DNA from: Oscillospiraceae bacterium
GTDB lineage: Bacteria > Bacillota_A > Clostridia > Oscillospirales > Oscillospiraceae
Length of the DNA stretch: 41,018 bases
Reading direction: 5' to 3'
Assembly (NCBI GenBank): GCA_017398105.1
Contig: JAFQHF010000191.1
Coordinates: 1-41,018, forward strand
Positions 16,519 to 24,063 of this stretch are shown here, piece by piece; the stretch's first letter is position 1; each line of letters starts with the position of its first letter. The position numbers and the translations under genes are program-made. The notes beneath the pieces were generated by a model, which ran no database searches, was not told the origin of the DNA, and saw nothing but the letters and a program-made list of their open reading frames with translations.

Positions 16519-19272
16519 CTACATCCACAGATTTTTCTGCCGCCGGAGACGGCGCTGAAGCTCCTGCACCGTCCGATCCGGCTTTTTCAGGGTCACCCGG
16601 CTTCCGAAGGAAAGGATCTGGGTCAGAATGTCCCGCCAGGCATCCGATTCTGCGTAAAAGCGGAGCTGGCAGATTCCGCCCTCCAGTTGGGTGCAGTGCT
16701 TTCGCAGAGGGGCCAGCTGGGTCAGGATCCGGTCGGGAAGATTGTCCCGTCCGGGGAATTCCAGCAGATATTCCTCCTTCTCCGGCTTCACCGGCGGCCG
16801 CGAACCGAGCGATCTGCCCGGGATCAGGCTGGCTTCCAGGATCATATCCAGCCGTAGGGTCACAGGTTTCCCCTCCGGAAGGGAGCATCCCTCGATCCGG
16901 AAGAGGTCATCCCGGATGGCATAGGCGATTCGCAACGGCAGAAAGTCCATTTCCAGGATCTTTCGCTGACCCCGGTAGTGGATATGCAGGCCGCGACCTA
17001 CCTTCACAGCAGTGCGCAGCAGGCGGAAATGTCTGCGGCTGTCCGGCTGGTCATGGGCCTGGTGCCGGTACTGGTCAAAGGCCAGGATTTCCCTGCGGAA
17101 CAGGGGCTGTCTGGCGGAGACGGTCTTCAGTGCCGTGGTCAGGGTGTCCACTGCCTGAGCGCTTAGGAAATAGGTCATCATCGGCTCCTGCAGCACCGCG
17201 AGCAGCCACCGCTGCTCCAGGTCGGTCAGGGGCACCAGCTTCATCATCAGCGGCACGGCATCGCGCAGCCGGGCGCCAGAGCGGCAGACGGAACCGATCT
17301 GAGGCAGCAGCTGCTCAAACCGGGCGATACTGCCCTGCTTGGGCAGTGTCGCGAGGGACTCCACCGCTTCGGCATCCAGCACCGCGATATCCTTCGCCCG
17401 GGCGGCATGCCGCTTCCAGGGATTCTCCCAGGCATCGCCGGTGGAGATCCTGTCAAAGGCCTCGATGCAGTTGCGGTAGGTCTGGGAATACAGGGGTGCA
17501 AACAGCAGCTCGTGATCCGGCCGCTGTTTCCGGCACAGGGGTGAGGGATTGCGCAGCTGTCCCTGGTAAATTTCGTTTTTACAGTCACGGATCAGATTCG
17601 GTATCCGGTACCAGCCCCTTTGCTGCCGGTTTACAGGCAGCTGGGGCAGATCTTCGGGCGTCTGCCCCAAAATTCGGCGGTACATCGCCCGCAGATGGCG
17701 GCACAGATCCTCCTCAAAGCCCAGGGCGGAACAGCCCACCCGGCAGATCCGCCCGGCAAAGCTGGTGATCCAGGGGATCATCTCCCAAGGGTCCAGCACT
17801 TCTACGGTGTACTCGATCCGGTGTTCGTCTAGATCCCGGCAGCGTCCGAAGCGGGCCTCCCGCCACAGCCGTCTGCGTATATATTCCTCCCCCTGCCAGA
17901 CATAAATGGTCATTGACAGCGTATGTACCTGCACGTCCTGCAGGGTCTGCTCCCGGTTCAGGTATGGCACGGAGCCGCCCCAGCTGTGCTCCAGCAGGGC
18001 CTTCGCCCGCTCAAGTTCCCGGGCCAGGGGTTCTCCATTGGTAAGCTCGCTTTCCAGAATGCTCTCCCCGGGAATCTCCCGGAGCTGGCCGTCCTCCCGG
18101 CAGCACAGGACCGCTCTGGCACGCTTTCCGGTGCCGATATACTGCACCAGCTTCACCGCACCGTCGCCGTCCGTGGAGAAGGCAGCGGGTTGGCACAACC
18201 TGCTTGCCCCGCCTTTCATTGTTACCCGGCAGGGAATTTTCCAGGCCGCCGCCACCAGCCATGGCACATACCGGTCTTCAAGCAGCTCCACCGACTGTAT
18301 GTATTCCAGCCGCAGGTATCCTGCCCGGCGGCGCACCGGATCGTAGTAGCCCACATATTCCCGGCCGTTTGCCATACTGGTGCGCAAGTTTAGCGGTTTG
18401 CATAACACATATCCACTGATCTTGCGCTGGGGCTGCCAGTAGGTAATGACCACCCAGCCATCGCTGTGGACGGCCTGGAGAAGATCCGCGCTGTTATAGT
18501 CGTTCAGGGCTTTGGACAGATAAAACTGATCCATGCAGACATTGTTTTTCTCAATATCCCGCCGCTGAGCCTCCGGAAGCCGGGAAAGGAGCATCTCACC
18601 GATCTCTCCGAAGGGGCCCAGCTTCATAAAGAAATCGATACCCGTGAGGAAGGACTGCTTCTCCTCGTCGGAGATATGCTGCAGCAGCGAATCCAGCGTC
18701 AGCTCCGGCAGCGTCCACACATTATTGTTGCCCCGCTGCTGCATATGGAGCAGACGCGTTTCGCCGAACTCCTGCAGCATCCGTCTGCGGGTGATGGCCT
18801 GGGTCTTATCCCGGAACTGCTTCTTTTCCTCGGCAGTGCCCGTCCGGCACAGCTCCTGCCACTGCTCTATCCAGGCAGGGTTGGTGCAGTCCATCACATC
18901 CTCGATGAGCATCTCCCCCTGCTCCCTCTGGCACTGGGCTGCCTTCAGCAGCACCGACAGAAAGAAGAGCGCGTCGGTTTCCCCTGCCTCGCAGAGATTA
19001 TAGAACACGTGAACCGGATTACGGCAGAGCAGGCGGCTGTCCTCCGTGACCATCTGCATGCAGCTGGTCTTTCCCTCCATGCGCCACCGGGGGGCGGCGC
19101 TGTCCTGCGTCAGGGGGATCAGGCCGATATGCTCAAAGCGCAGGGCATCGTTGTGGTAGGTGCGCTTGCTCCCGGGGAATTCAGACTGCGGAATATAGCC
19201 GTAGACATAGAAATTACGCAGATAATCCTTGAATTTCTCATTAAAAAAGTTGTTTCCGATCGTCAGATCCAC
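16519..19272 (-). CDS. WYL-domain sensor/regulator (917 aa, GTG start)
   Basis: The N-terminal stretch NFYVYGYIPQSEF...KRTYHND resembles the DNA-binding end of clostridial WYL regulators. A first WYL-like domain lies at about residues 247-334 (WVVITYWQPQRKISGYVL...YVGYYDPVRRRAGYLRL) and a second at about 754-830 (LHIHYRGQRKILEMDFLPL), followed by a WCX-like extension (about 850-900). WYL domains bind nucleotides or nucleic acids and often control defence loci. The start is GTG at 19272: AAGGGGG lies 7 nt upstream, and a perfect promoter sits at 19300-19328. The in-frame ATG at 19341 is upstream of that promoter and so outside the transcript. It is the first gene of the leftward operon and faces the promoter of the JAB-E1 operon, which it may regulate. 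At over 900 aa it is about three times the usual WYL regulator, with a long helical middle of unknown role. Confidence 0.75.
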   Translation of the reverse strand: MDLTIGNNFFNEKFKDYLRNFYVYGYIPQSEFPGSKRTYHNDALRFEHIGLIPLTQDSAAPRWRMEGKTSCMQMVTEDSRLLCRNPVHVFYNLCEAGETDALFFLSVLLKAAQCQREQGEMLIEDVMDCTNPAWIEQWQELCRTGTAEEKKQFRDKTQAITRRRMLQEFGETRLLHMQQRGNNNVWTLPELTLDSLLQHISDEEKQSFLTGIDFFMKLGPFGEIGEMLLSRLPEAQRRDIEKNNVCMDQFYLSKALNDYNSADLLQAVHSDGWVVITYWQPQRKISGYVLCKPLNLRTSMANGREYVGYYDPVRRRAGYLRLEYIQSVELLEDRYVPWLVAAAWKIPCRVTMKGGASRLCQPAAFSTDGDGAVKLVQYIGTGKRARAVLCCREDGQLREIPGESILESELTNGEPLARELERAKALLEHSWGGSVPYLNREQTLQDVQVHTLSMTIYVWQGEEYIRRRLWREARFGRCRDLDEHRIEYTVEVLDPWEMIPWITSFAGRICRVGCSALGFEEDLCRHLRAMYRRILGQTPEDLPQLPVNRQQRGWYRIPNLIRDCKNEIYQGQLRNPSPLCRKQRPDHELLFAPLYSQTYRNCIEAFDRISTGDAWENPWKRHAARAKDIAVLDAEAVESLATLPKQGSIARFEQLLPQIGSVCRSGARLRDAVPLMMKLVPLTDLEQRWLLAVLQEPMMTYFLSAQAVDTLTTALKTVSARQPLFRREILAFDQYRHQAHDQPDSRRHFRLLRTAVKVGRGLHIHYRGQRKILEMDFLPLRIAYAIRDDLFRIEGCSLPEGKPVTLRLDMILEASLIPGRSLGSRPPVKPEKEEYLLEFPGRDNLPDRILTQLAPLRKHCTQLEGGICQLRFYAESDAWRDILTQILSFGSRVTLKKPDRTVQELQRRLRRQKNLWM

Positions 19273-19299
19273 TTCCAGTCCCCCTTTCTGTTCAGGATA

Positions 19300-19328
19300 A
19301 TTATAAACTTTGCAAAATGGACTGTCAA
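19300..19328 (-). promoter_or_regulatory. Perfect-consensus sigma-A promoter of the leftward WYL-STAND-HEPN operon
   Basis: Read on the minus strand: TTGACA (19328-19323), exactly 17 nt, then TATAAT (19305-19300). Both hexamers are full consensus with the optimal spacer. The transcript would start near 19293, about 20 nt before the GTG at 19272. This predicts steady expression of the sensor side and decides the start codon of the WYL gene. Confidence 0.9.
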
Positions 19329-19366
19329 CCGCAAATGACACGCTTCCCCCATTTCCGGGCGGGTTT

Positions 19367-19419
19367 GCAATTTTTGCGTCCGCAGAGAAATGGTGCGAAA
19401 AAGGCAGTTGTGATTTAAT
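19367..19419 (+). promoter_or_regulatory. Shared activator-type element plus -10, copy 1 (membrane protein/JAB-E1 operon)
   Basis: GCA (19367-19369), 7 nt, then CGTCCGCAGA (19377-19386), then exactly 27 nt to TTTAAT (19414-19419), which is preceded by TG as in an extended -10. The -35 position (TGGTGC) is poor. The same layout recurs before 24064 and 28764. The element would centre near -44, the place of a class II activator site. Confidence 0.65.
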
Positions 19420-19453
19420 TTAAGTAACCGAAATGACGAAAGGAATGATGTGA

Positions 19454-19684
19454 ATGGATACGCTAACCTACATTGTTGCTGTTGCCCTTGCCGCGGTATA
19501 CGGAATCGCGGGTGTACTGGCCGTGGTCTGGCAGGAACGGATCAGTTTTGTGCTTGTGGCTGCAGCTGTGGCTCTGGTCATCGGTGTTCTCCTGTACCCT
19601 TATCTGCAAGCCATCGCCACCGTGATCGCCTGGATCATCGCCATTGCGCTGCTCATCTGGCTTTTGGGTGTATTTTTTGGTTAA
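19454..19684 (+). CDS. Small integral membrane protein, three predicted TM segments
   Basis: This 76-aa protein is almost entirely hydrophobic, with about three membrane segments (residues 5-24, 30-48 and 53-74) and only a few charged residues, including the WQERIS turn near residue 28. I do not recognise the family. A ribosome site GAAAGGA precedes the ATG, which lies about 27 nt downstream of the predicted transcription start. It is the first gene of the rightward operon, 12 nt before the next gene, which also begins with a membrane segment. It may act as a membrane anchor, channel or holin-like component for the system; the sequence does not say which. Confidence 0.65.
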   Translation: MDTLTYIVAVALAAVYGIAGVLAVVWQERISFVLVAAAVALVIGVLLYPYLQAIATVIAWIIAIALLIWLLGVFFG

Positions 19685-19696
19685 GGAGGAATACCT

Positions 19697-20092
19697 ATGC
19701 TCGAATTTATGCTGATCGCCGCTCCCGGCGCAATCGTCCTGTCCGCCATCATTAAAATAATCCTTCTTTCCCGGGGAACCACCGCCGAAGCAACCTCACA
19801 GGCCCTCACCTACACTGTCAACGCGGAAAGCGGCTATCACAACTCCGACAACCGCTACAGTTTCACCCTGAAGCGGCTGTCCGGGGGCTGGCGCTGCTAC
19901 ATTGACCACACCCCCAGCTACCGGGGACGCAGCACTGATCCCACCGTGATCCACCGCCTGCATGACAGCCGGGGACCCTACATCTGCTACACCGCCAATC
20001 TGTCGGAACTGGAACAGGCCAAGACACTGTGCCGAACCTGGAGCAATCTGACCCAGCGCTACATCGAAACCGGGAAAGGATTCAACGAGTAA
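19697..20092 (+). CDS. Membrane-anchored small protein, family member 1 of 3 (conserved Cys)
   Basis: This 131-aa protein has an N-terminal membrane segment (about residues 3-26) and then a soluble domain distantly related to the next two proteins. Shared landmarks are GGWRCYI/GWRAYIL, a DY- or S-R-rich turn, an HRL, a [YF][VI]C[WY] motif (PYICY), then L-x-x-x-K/A...W-S-x-[LI]-T-x-[RY]YI-x-x-G-x-x-F at the end. The single Cys shared by all three is the one in YIC-Y. AAGGAGG lies 7 nt before the ATG. The family is not one I recognise. A Cys in a small alpha/beta domain beside a JAB-E1 gene suggests an E2-like carrier, but the residue spacing does not match classical E2 enzymes well, so this is only a possibility. 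Confidence 0.6.
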   Translation: MLEFMLIAAPGAIVLSAIIKIILLSRGTTAEATSQALTYTVNAESGYHNSDNRYSFTLKRLSGGWRCYIDHTPSYRGRSTDPTVIHRLHDSRGPYICYTANLSELEQAKTLCRTWSNLTQRYIETGKGFNE

Positions 20093-20104
20093 AGGAGCAT
20101 CTCT

Positions 20105-20470
20105 ATGAAATACGAACACATCTTCTATCGCACGGAATATGACAATCTGGAAATTGAATTTCTCCTGCTGGAGATCAGCAAGACTGAGGGCTGGCGGGCT
20201 TACATCCTCAGCGACATCGACTACAAGCGCGTCAGCAAGGCCCGCAGCACCGACTGGCACTTCACCCACCTGTTCTACGAAGCCGACGACAAGCGCTACA
20301 TCAGCAAGGACAAATCCTACCCCTTCGTCTGCTGGACTGAGCCCATCCGCGACCTGAAAACCCTAAAAACCGTGGCAGCCATCTGGTCGGAGCTGACCGC
20401 CTACTACATCCGCAACGGCAGCACCTTCGCGGAAAACCAAAAGAAGCTAGCTGCCCTGGACATCCTGTGA
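20105..20470 (+). CDS. Small soluble protein, family member 2 of 3 (conserved Cys)
   Basis: This 121-aa protein lacks a membrane segment and begins directly with MKYEHIFYRTEYDNLEIEFL. It shares with its neighbour downstream GWRAYILSDIDY, SR-S-rich, K-DKSY-[PY][FY]VCW, DL-T-K and W-SE-[LI]-TAYYI--G--F, about 45% identity by eye. The Cys in FVCW is the only Cys, which marks it as functionally interesting. AAAGGAG lies 8 nt before the ATG. It is 12 nt downstream of member 1 and 8 nt upstream of member 3, so the three are co-translated. Function unknown. Candidate roles are an E2-like thioester carrier or a substrate adaptor for the JAB-E1 protein. Confidence 0.65.
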   Translation: MKYEHIFYRTEYDNLEIEFLLLEISKTEGWRAYILSDIDYKRVSKARSTDWHFTHLFYEADDKRYISKDKSYPFVCWTEPIRDLKTLKTVAAIWSELTAYYIRNGSTFAENQKKLAALDIL

Positions 20471-20478
20471 GGTGCGCC

Positions 20479-20841
20479 ATGCGATACGAACACGCATTCT
20501 ACATGACCAGGGACCGGCAGCTGGATGTGGAATTCCTGCTGCTGGATCTTGGCACCCGGGGCTGGCGGGCCTATATCCTCAGCGATATCGACTACACCAG
20601 TGTCAGCGCTTCCCGCTCCCGCAGCATTCTGGACACCCACCGGCTCTCCGAGAAGTCCACGGAGCGCCGGATCGACCCGGATAAGTCCTATTACTACGTC
20701 TGCTGGAATCAGACCGTCAGAGATCTGGAGACCATGAAGCGAATCTGCGCCGCCTGGTCCGAGATCACCGCCTACTACATCCAACACGGGGGAAGCTTCC
20801 CTGCCATTCAAAAGAAGCTGACCGAACAGGGGGTAATTTAG
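20479..20841 (+). CDS. Small soluble protein, family member 3 of 3 (conserved Cys)
   Basis: This 120-aa protein is a tandem paralogue of the preceding gene: MRYEHAFYMTRDRQLDVEFL, then GWRAYILSDIDYTSVSASRS, then SYYYVCW and WSEITAYYIQHGGSF. The Cys of YVCW is conserved; a second Cys (RICAAW) is shared with member 1 (TLCRTW) but not with member 2. The start at 20479 is chosen because it aligns with the start of its paralogue and has GAGG 6 nt upstream; a GTG at 20467 overlaps the previous gene and is less likely. The stop codon lies 1 nt before the JAB-E1 ATG at 20843. Tandem duplication suggests a heteromeric pair or two specificities. Confidence 0.65.
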   Translation: MRYEHAFYMTRDRQLDVEFLLLDLGTRGWRAYILSDIDYTSVSASRSRSILDTHRLSEKSTERRIDPDKSYYYVCWNQTVRDLETMKRICAAWSEITAYYIQHGGSFPAIQKKLTEQGVI

Positions 20842-20842
20842 C

Positions 20843-22447
20843 ATGCTCGGCTGGAACATCTGGAACATTCTGAAACGAGATAACCACACCCAGGAAGGAG
20901 AAATGGAAATGAAAAAGCACAGAAACGATTTTTCCCACAACGGAGGGGATGACATGAGAAAACGCAGAAACAATGCCGTTCACGCAGGAGGTAACGATAT
21001 GAAGGCACAGAAGAACACCGCAAAGCATAAGTGGATCATGACTGACCGGGTCTACACCGCCATCAGCCAGACCATCGGCCGCTGTGTACCCGAGCAGGGC
21101 GGCATTCTGGGCAGCTCCGACGGCATCCACATCGACCACTACTACTTCGACAAGAACGCCCGGGTCACCGGCTCCACCTATACCTTCGATACCGAAACGC
21201 TGAACCGGGTCATCGCCCAGTGGAACGAGCAGGATATCCGCTTCGTGGGTGTGATCCACTCCCACCCCCGGGGCTGCAATGCCCCCTCCCAGGGGGATAT
21301 GGAGATCTCCCGCACCATCCTAGAGAGCATGGATATGGACGGCCGTATCTTCACCCCCATCGTGCAGGTGGGTCCCAAGCTGGACGGCACCATCACCATC
21401 TACCCCTATACCTTTGAGCAGACGGTGGTCATGAAGCAGCAGCCTCTGGATATCCGCCGGGATCCCGAGAAGCAGCATGCAGTCCGGATCCGGGAGCGGG
21501 ACTCCCAGGTGAAGAACCGCTTCCAGCGGATCAAGGGGATCCTTCCCCCTGAGGTCATGGCCCGGAAGATGGTCATCTGCGTGGGCTGCGGCGGCTCCCG
21601 CCCCTTCCTGGCGGACCTTGCCCGGTGCGGTGTGGGTACCTTCGTGCTGGTGGAGGCCGACAGGGTGGAGGATACCAACATCGCCACCCAGGGCGTATTC
21701 GTCCACGAGATGGGGATGCTGAAGACCGCCGCCATCAAGCAGGAGCTGGAGGATATCAACCCCACCATTCAGGTTGTGGCCATCAACCGCTTCCTGGACG
21801 ACAACATGAGTGACGAGGAATTCGCCTATCTCACCGGAATCTCCGAGCGAGCTGCCCGGGATGTGCTGCTGTGCGGTTGCACCGACAACTTCCGGGCCCA
21901 GGACCGCTGCGCCCAGCTGGCAATGAAGTTCGGCGTTCCCTACCTGGCCGCTCAGGTCTATGCCGGTGGCACCGGCAGCGAGGTTCTGTTCACCTATCCC
22001 GGTGTTACCCACTCCTGCCCCCGGTGCATCCTGGAACCCCGGTACCGCCGGGCTCTGGTGGAGAAGGAGCAGGTCAACGGCAAGTCCGAGGGCAGCCCCA
22101 TCATGACCACCACCAAGCTCAACGGCACCAAGGGCACCCTGGCCCTGCAGCTACTGCTGTACAGCGACGAGGAAAGCCCCTATGCCCACCAGCTGGATGC
22201 CATCGCCGGGAAAAACTTCCTGATGACCCGCAACAGCCAGGCTCTGGCGAAGCTGGGGGTCTCCCTCTTCGACGGCTTTGATGCCGTGGACGCTGAGCTG
22301 GAGGTAACCGACATCACCGTGGCCATCGAGCAGACTCCCAACGAGGGCTGTCCCATGTGCGGCGGCACCGGCGACCTGCGCAAGCTCATCGGCCACCCCC
22401 GGGATACCCGCTACATCCCCACCGGCGCCCCCAGACCCCTGAAGTAA
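20843..22447 (+). CDS. JAB (JAMM) deubiquitinase-like / E1 (ThiF) adenylation fusion protein
   Basis: This 534-aa protein joins two ubiquitin-system enzymes. The N-terminal JAB/Mpn domain has a full JAMM zinc site: E84, H139-S-H141-P and S149-x2-D152. JAB enzymes cut after Gly-Gly of ubiquitin-like proteins. The C-terminal E1/ThiF domain has a nucleotide loop GCGGS (248-252), VEADRVEDTN, LKTAAIK and TDN, and paired zinc Cys C392/C395 and C503/C506. E1 enzymes adenylate a C-terminal Gly. The usual Arg of the NxxR motif is Thr here (NIATQ), and no obvious transfer Cys is seen. The frame opens at 20843 with GGGGG 9 nt upstream; three better SD-ATG pairs follow in frame at 20909, 20954 and 20999, the last with AGGAGGT. 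It sits between the Cys-bearing small proteins and the ClpB-like ATPase. Confidence 0.85.
   Translation: MLGWNIWNILKRDNHTQEGEMEMKKHRNDFSHNGGDDMRKRRNNAVHAGGNDMKAQKNTAKHKWIMTDRVYTAISQTIGRCVPEQGGILGSSDGIHIDHYYFDKNARVTGSTYTFDTETLNRVIAQWNEQDIRFVGVIHSHPRGCNAPSQGDMEISRTILESMDMDGRIFTPIVQVGPKLDGTITIYPYTFEQTVVMKQQPLDIRRDPEKQHAVRIRERDSQVKNRFQRIKGILPPEVMARKMVICVGCGGSRPFLADLARCGVGTFVLVEADRVEDTNIATQGVFVHEMGMLKTAAIKQELEDINPTIQVVAINRFLDDNMSDEEFAYLTGISERAARDVLLCGCTDNFRAQDRCAQLAMKFGVPYLAAQVYAGGTGSEVLFTYPGVTHSCPRCILEPRYRRALVEKEQVNGKSEGSPIMTTTKLNGTKGTLALQLLLYSDEESPYAHQLDAIAGKNFLMTRNSQALAKLGVSLFDGFDAVDAELEVTDITVAIEQTPNEGCPMCGGTGDLRKLIGHPRDTRYIPTGAPRPLK
20897..21031 (+). repeat. Three tandem 45-nt units, each with a ribosome site and an in-frame ATG
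   Basis: The units are 20897-20941, 20942-20986 and 20987-21031. Each begins GGAG, has an ATG at 20909, 20954 or 20999 (7-8 nt after the GGAG/GGAGG), and continues with a Lys/Arg-rich stretch (MKKHRN, MRKRRN, MKAQKN). All are in the JAB-E1 frame. The third has the best site, AGGAGGT. In protein terms this is a 15-residue basic repeat with GGDDM/GGNDM junctions. Confidence 0.75.
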
Positions 22448-22481
22448 CTCACATCTTTACCTACCGAAAGGAGAAATTGCC

Positions 22482-23936
22482 ATGATGAACTGGATTCAGA
22501 TGACCGCCAGCAGCGAAGCAGAATTCGACTATCTGCGCAGCGAGATCCAGGCCAAGCGCTGCCTGGTCTTCGACGATATCCTCATGCCCCCCGACTGCGG
22601 CAGCGCGGTTTGCTCCGTCCGCTTCCAGCAACACGAGACTGGCGCCATCACCCTCAGCTGCCAGCCCAAGCCCCTGTACACCGGTACCGACCGGACCATC
22701 GGCCGCTGGTGTGAAAGCGGTGCCCTGACCTTCCGGGATTTTGCCGCCCTGACCCGGTTTCTGCGTAGCTTCTCCCAGAGCGCAGCTGCCGGCGAGCCTG
22801 CTACCACTCCCGTTCAGGAACCCGAGCCCACTCCCCCGCCTCGTCCCAGGGTGCAGGTGGACCGCTCCCAGCTGAATGCCAGAACCCAGGAGAAGGTCAG
22901 CTTTATCGCCATTGAACCGGCACAGCTGGAGGCTGCCCTTAACAAGCACATCCTGGGTCAGGGAGATGCCGTTGCCAAGATCGCCCATCTGAGCGCCATC
23001 CATCTGGGTCAACGCCGCCGGAAGCGTCCCCTGTCCCTGCTACTGTGGGGCCCCACCGGTGTGGGCAAAACCGAGTGCGGCACCCATCTTCCCCAGGAGC
23101 TGAACGAGCTGACCGGGGGTGTCCATGGCTTCCACCTGGAGGTCATCGACTGCACCCAGCTGAAGGAGGAGCATGCCACCGCCCGGCTCACCGGCTCCCC
23201 TCCCGGCTATGTGGGGCATGACGAGCCCTGCATCTGGGACTGCGTCAACGAGCATCCCCGGACCGTGTTCGTGTTCAACGAGCTGGAAAAGGCACATCCC
23301 AATGTGCTGCAGGTGCTGATGGAGGCGGTGGACTCCGGCAAGCAGCAGGCCAGCCGCATCGGCGCCAACGGCAAGCGGTTCTACGACCTGTCCGAGTGCC
23401 TGTTCCTGTTCACCAGCAACCTGGATCTGACCCAGGGCGGCCGCCGGGCGGCTCTGGGCTTCCGGGCAGAAGAGCCTGCCCCGGAGTCCCAGCCCGCGAC
23501 CCCTGCCGGTGCCGGTGTCATGGCCCGGATCATCCAGGACAATGAGGAGTCCCGGAAGGTGCTGCTGGACAAAGGCCCCTACCCCCCTGAGGTGGTGGGC
23601 CGGTTCACCGCGTTCATCCGTTTCCTGCCCCTGTCGGGGGATGACGTGATGGAGCTGGTGATCCAGAAGCTGAGCCTCACCGCCTACGAGCAGCATGCCC
23701 TGTGCCTGGCCGACATTTCCCCGGACATCGTTCAGGGAATCTACGACCTGTGCGAACCTCAGGTGCGTACGGCAGGCGTCCGGGTCATCCAGCGCGTCAT
23801 CGACACCTACCTGGGTGAAGCGTTCATGCGTTTCTCCCACCACAGTGCCGAATATGCCCAAGTAGCCCTGACCGGCCGTCTGGAAAACCCCCTGGTGGTG
23901 GAAATTTCCGCCTCCGCAGCCCCGGCTCCCCAATGA
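22482..23936 (+). CDS. ClpB-like AAA+ ATPase with a novel N-terminal domain
   Basis: This 484-aa protein has an unrecognised N-terminal domain (about residues 1-105), a Pro-rich linker, and one AAA+ module of the ClpB/ClpA second-ring type. Walker A is GPTGVGKT (190-197), the pore loop reads PPGYVGHDE (about 239-247), Walker B reads VFVFNELEKAHP (about 262-272), and the C-terminal small domain carries AGVRVIQRVID as sensor 2. Such rings thread and unfold proteins. In Walker B the first acidic residue of the usual DE pair is Asn (N-E), which may weaken magnesium binding while keeping the catalytic Glu. The AAAGGAG site is 7 nt before the ATG, and the gene lies 34 nt after JAB-E1, in the same operon. 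An unfoldase next to a JAB-E1 suggests that it extracts or remodels modified proteins. It lacks a protease domain and a ClpP-binding loop that I can see. Confidence 0.8.
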   Translation: MMNWIQMTASSEAEFDYLRSEIQAKRCLVFDDILMPPDCGSAVCSVRFQQHETGAITLSCQPKPLYTGTDRTIGRWCESGALTFRDFAALTRFLRSFSQSAAAGEPATTPVQEPEPTPPPRPRVQVDRSQLNARTQEKVSFIAIEPAQLEAALNKHILGQGDAVAKIAHLSAIHLGQRRRKRPLSLLLWGPTGVGKTECGTHLPQELNELTGGVHGFHLEVIDCTQLKEEHATARLTGSPPGYVGHDEPCIWDCVNEHPRTVFVFNELEKAHPNVLQVLMEAVDSGKQQASRIGANGKRFYDLSECLFLFTSNLDLTQGGRRAALGFRAEEPAPESQPATPAGAGVMARIIQDNEESRKVLLDKGPYPPEVVGRFTAFIRFLPLSGDDVMELVIQKLSLTAYEQHALCLADISPDIVQGIYDLCEPQVRTAGVRVIQRVIDTYLGEAFMRFSHHSAEYAQVALTGRLENPLVVEISASAAPAPQ

Positions 23937-23944
23937 GCCGGGGC
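23919..23944 (+). terminator. GC-rich stem-loop over the stop codon of the ClpB-like gene
   Basis: GCCCCGGCTC (23919-23928) pairs with GAGCCGGGGC (23935-23944) around the TGA stop at 23934-23936. No T-run follows, so it is at most a partial terminator or a 3'-end stabiliser. It marks the end of the first rightward transcript before the second promoter. Confidence 0.4.
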
Positions 23945-23979
23945 AAACCCGCCTGAAAAGACCAGATTTGCCTTTTCCG

Positions 23980-24032
23980 GCAATTTTACCGTCCGCAGAA
24001 TCTGGAGCTCCGGAGGTTTCGGATGGTACAGT
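23980..24032 (+). promoter_or_regulatory. Shared activator-type element plus -10, copy 2 (HerA operon)
   Basis: GCA (23980-23982), 7 nt, CGTCCGCAGA (23990-23999), exactly 27 nt, then TACAGT (24027-24032) as the -10. The -35 position reads GGAGCT and is poor. GCAATTTT and CGTCCGCAGA are both shared with copy 1. The transcript would start near 24039, before AGGAGG and the ATG at 24064. Confidence 0.6.
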
Positions 24033-24063
24033 AATAACAGATCAATAAAAAGGAGGGATCCGG

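Noticed and set aside
19273..19341. ATG at 19341 as the start of the WYL gene
   Set aside because: It lies upstream of the perfect promoter at 19300-19328 and lacks a ribosome site.
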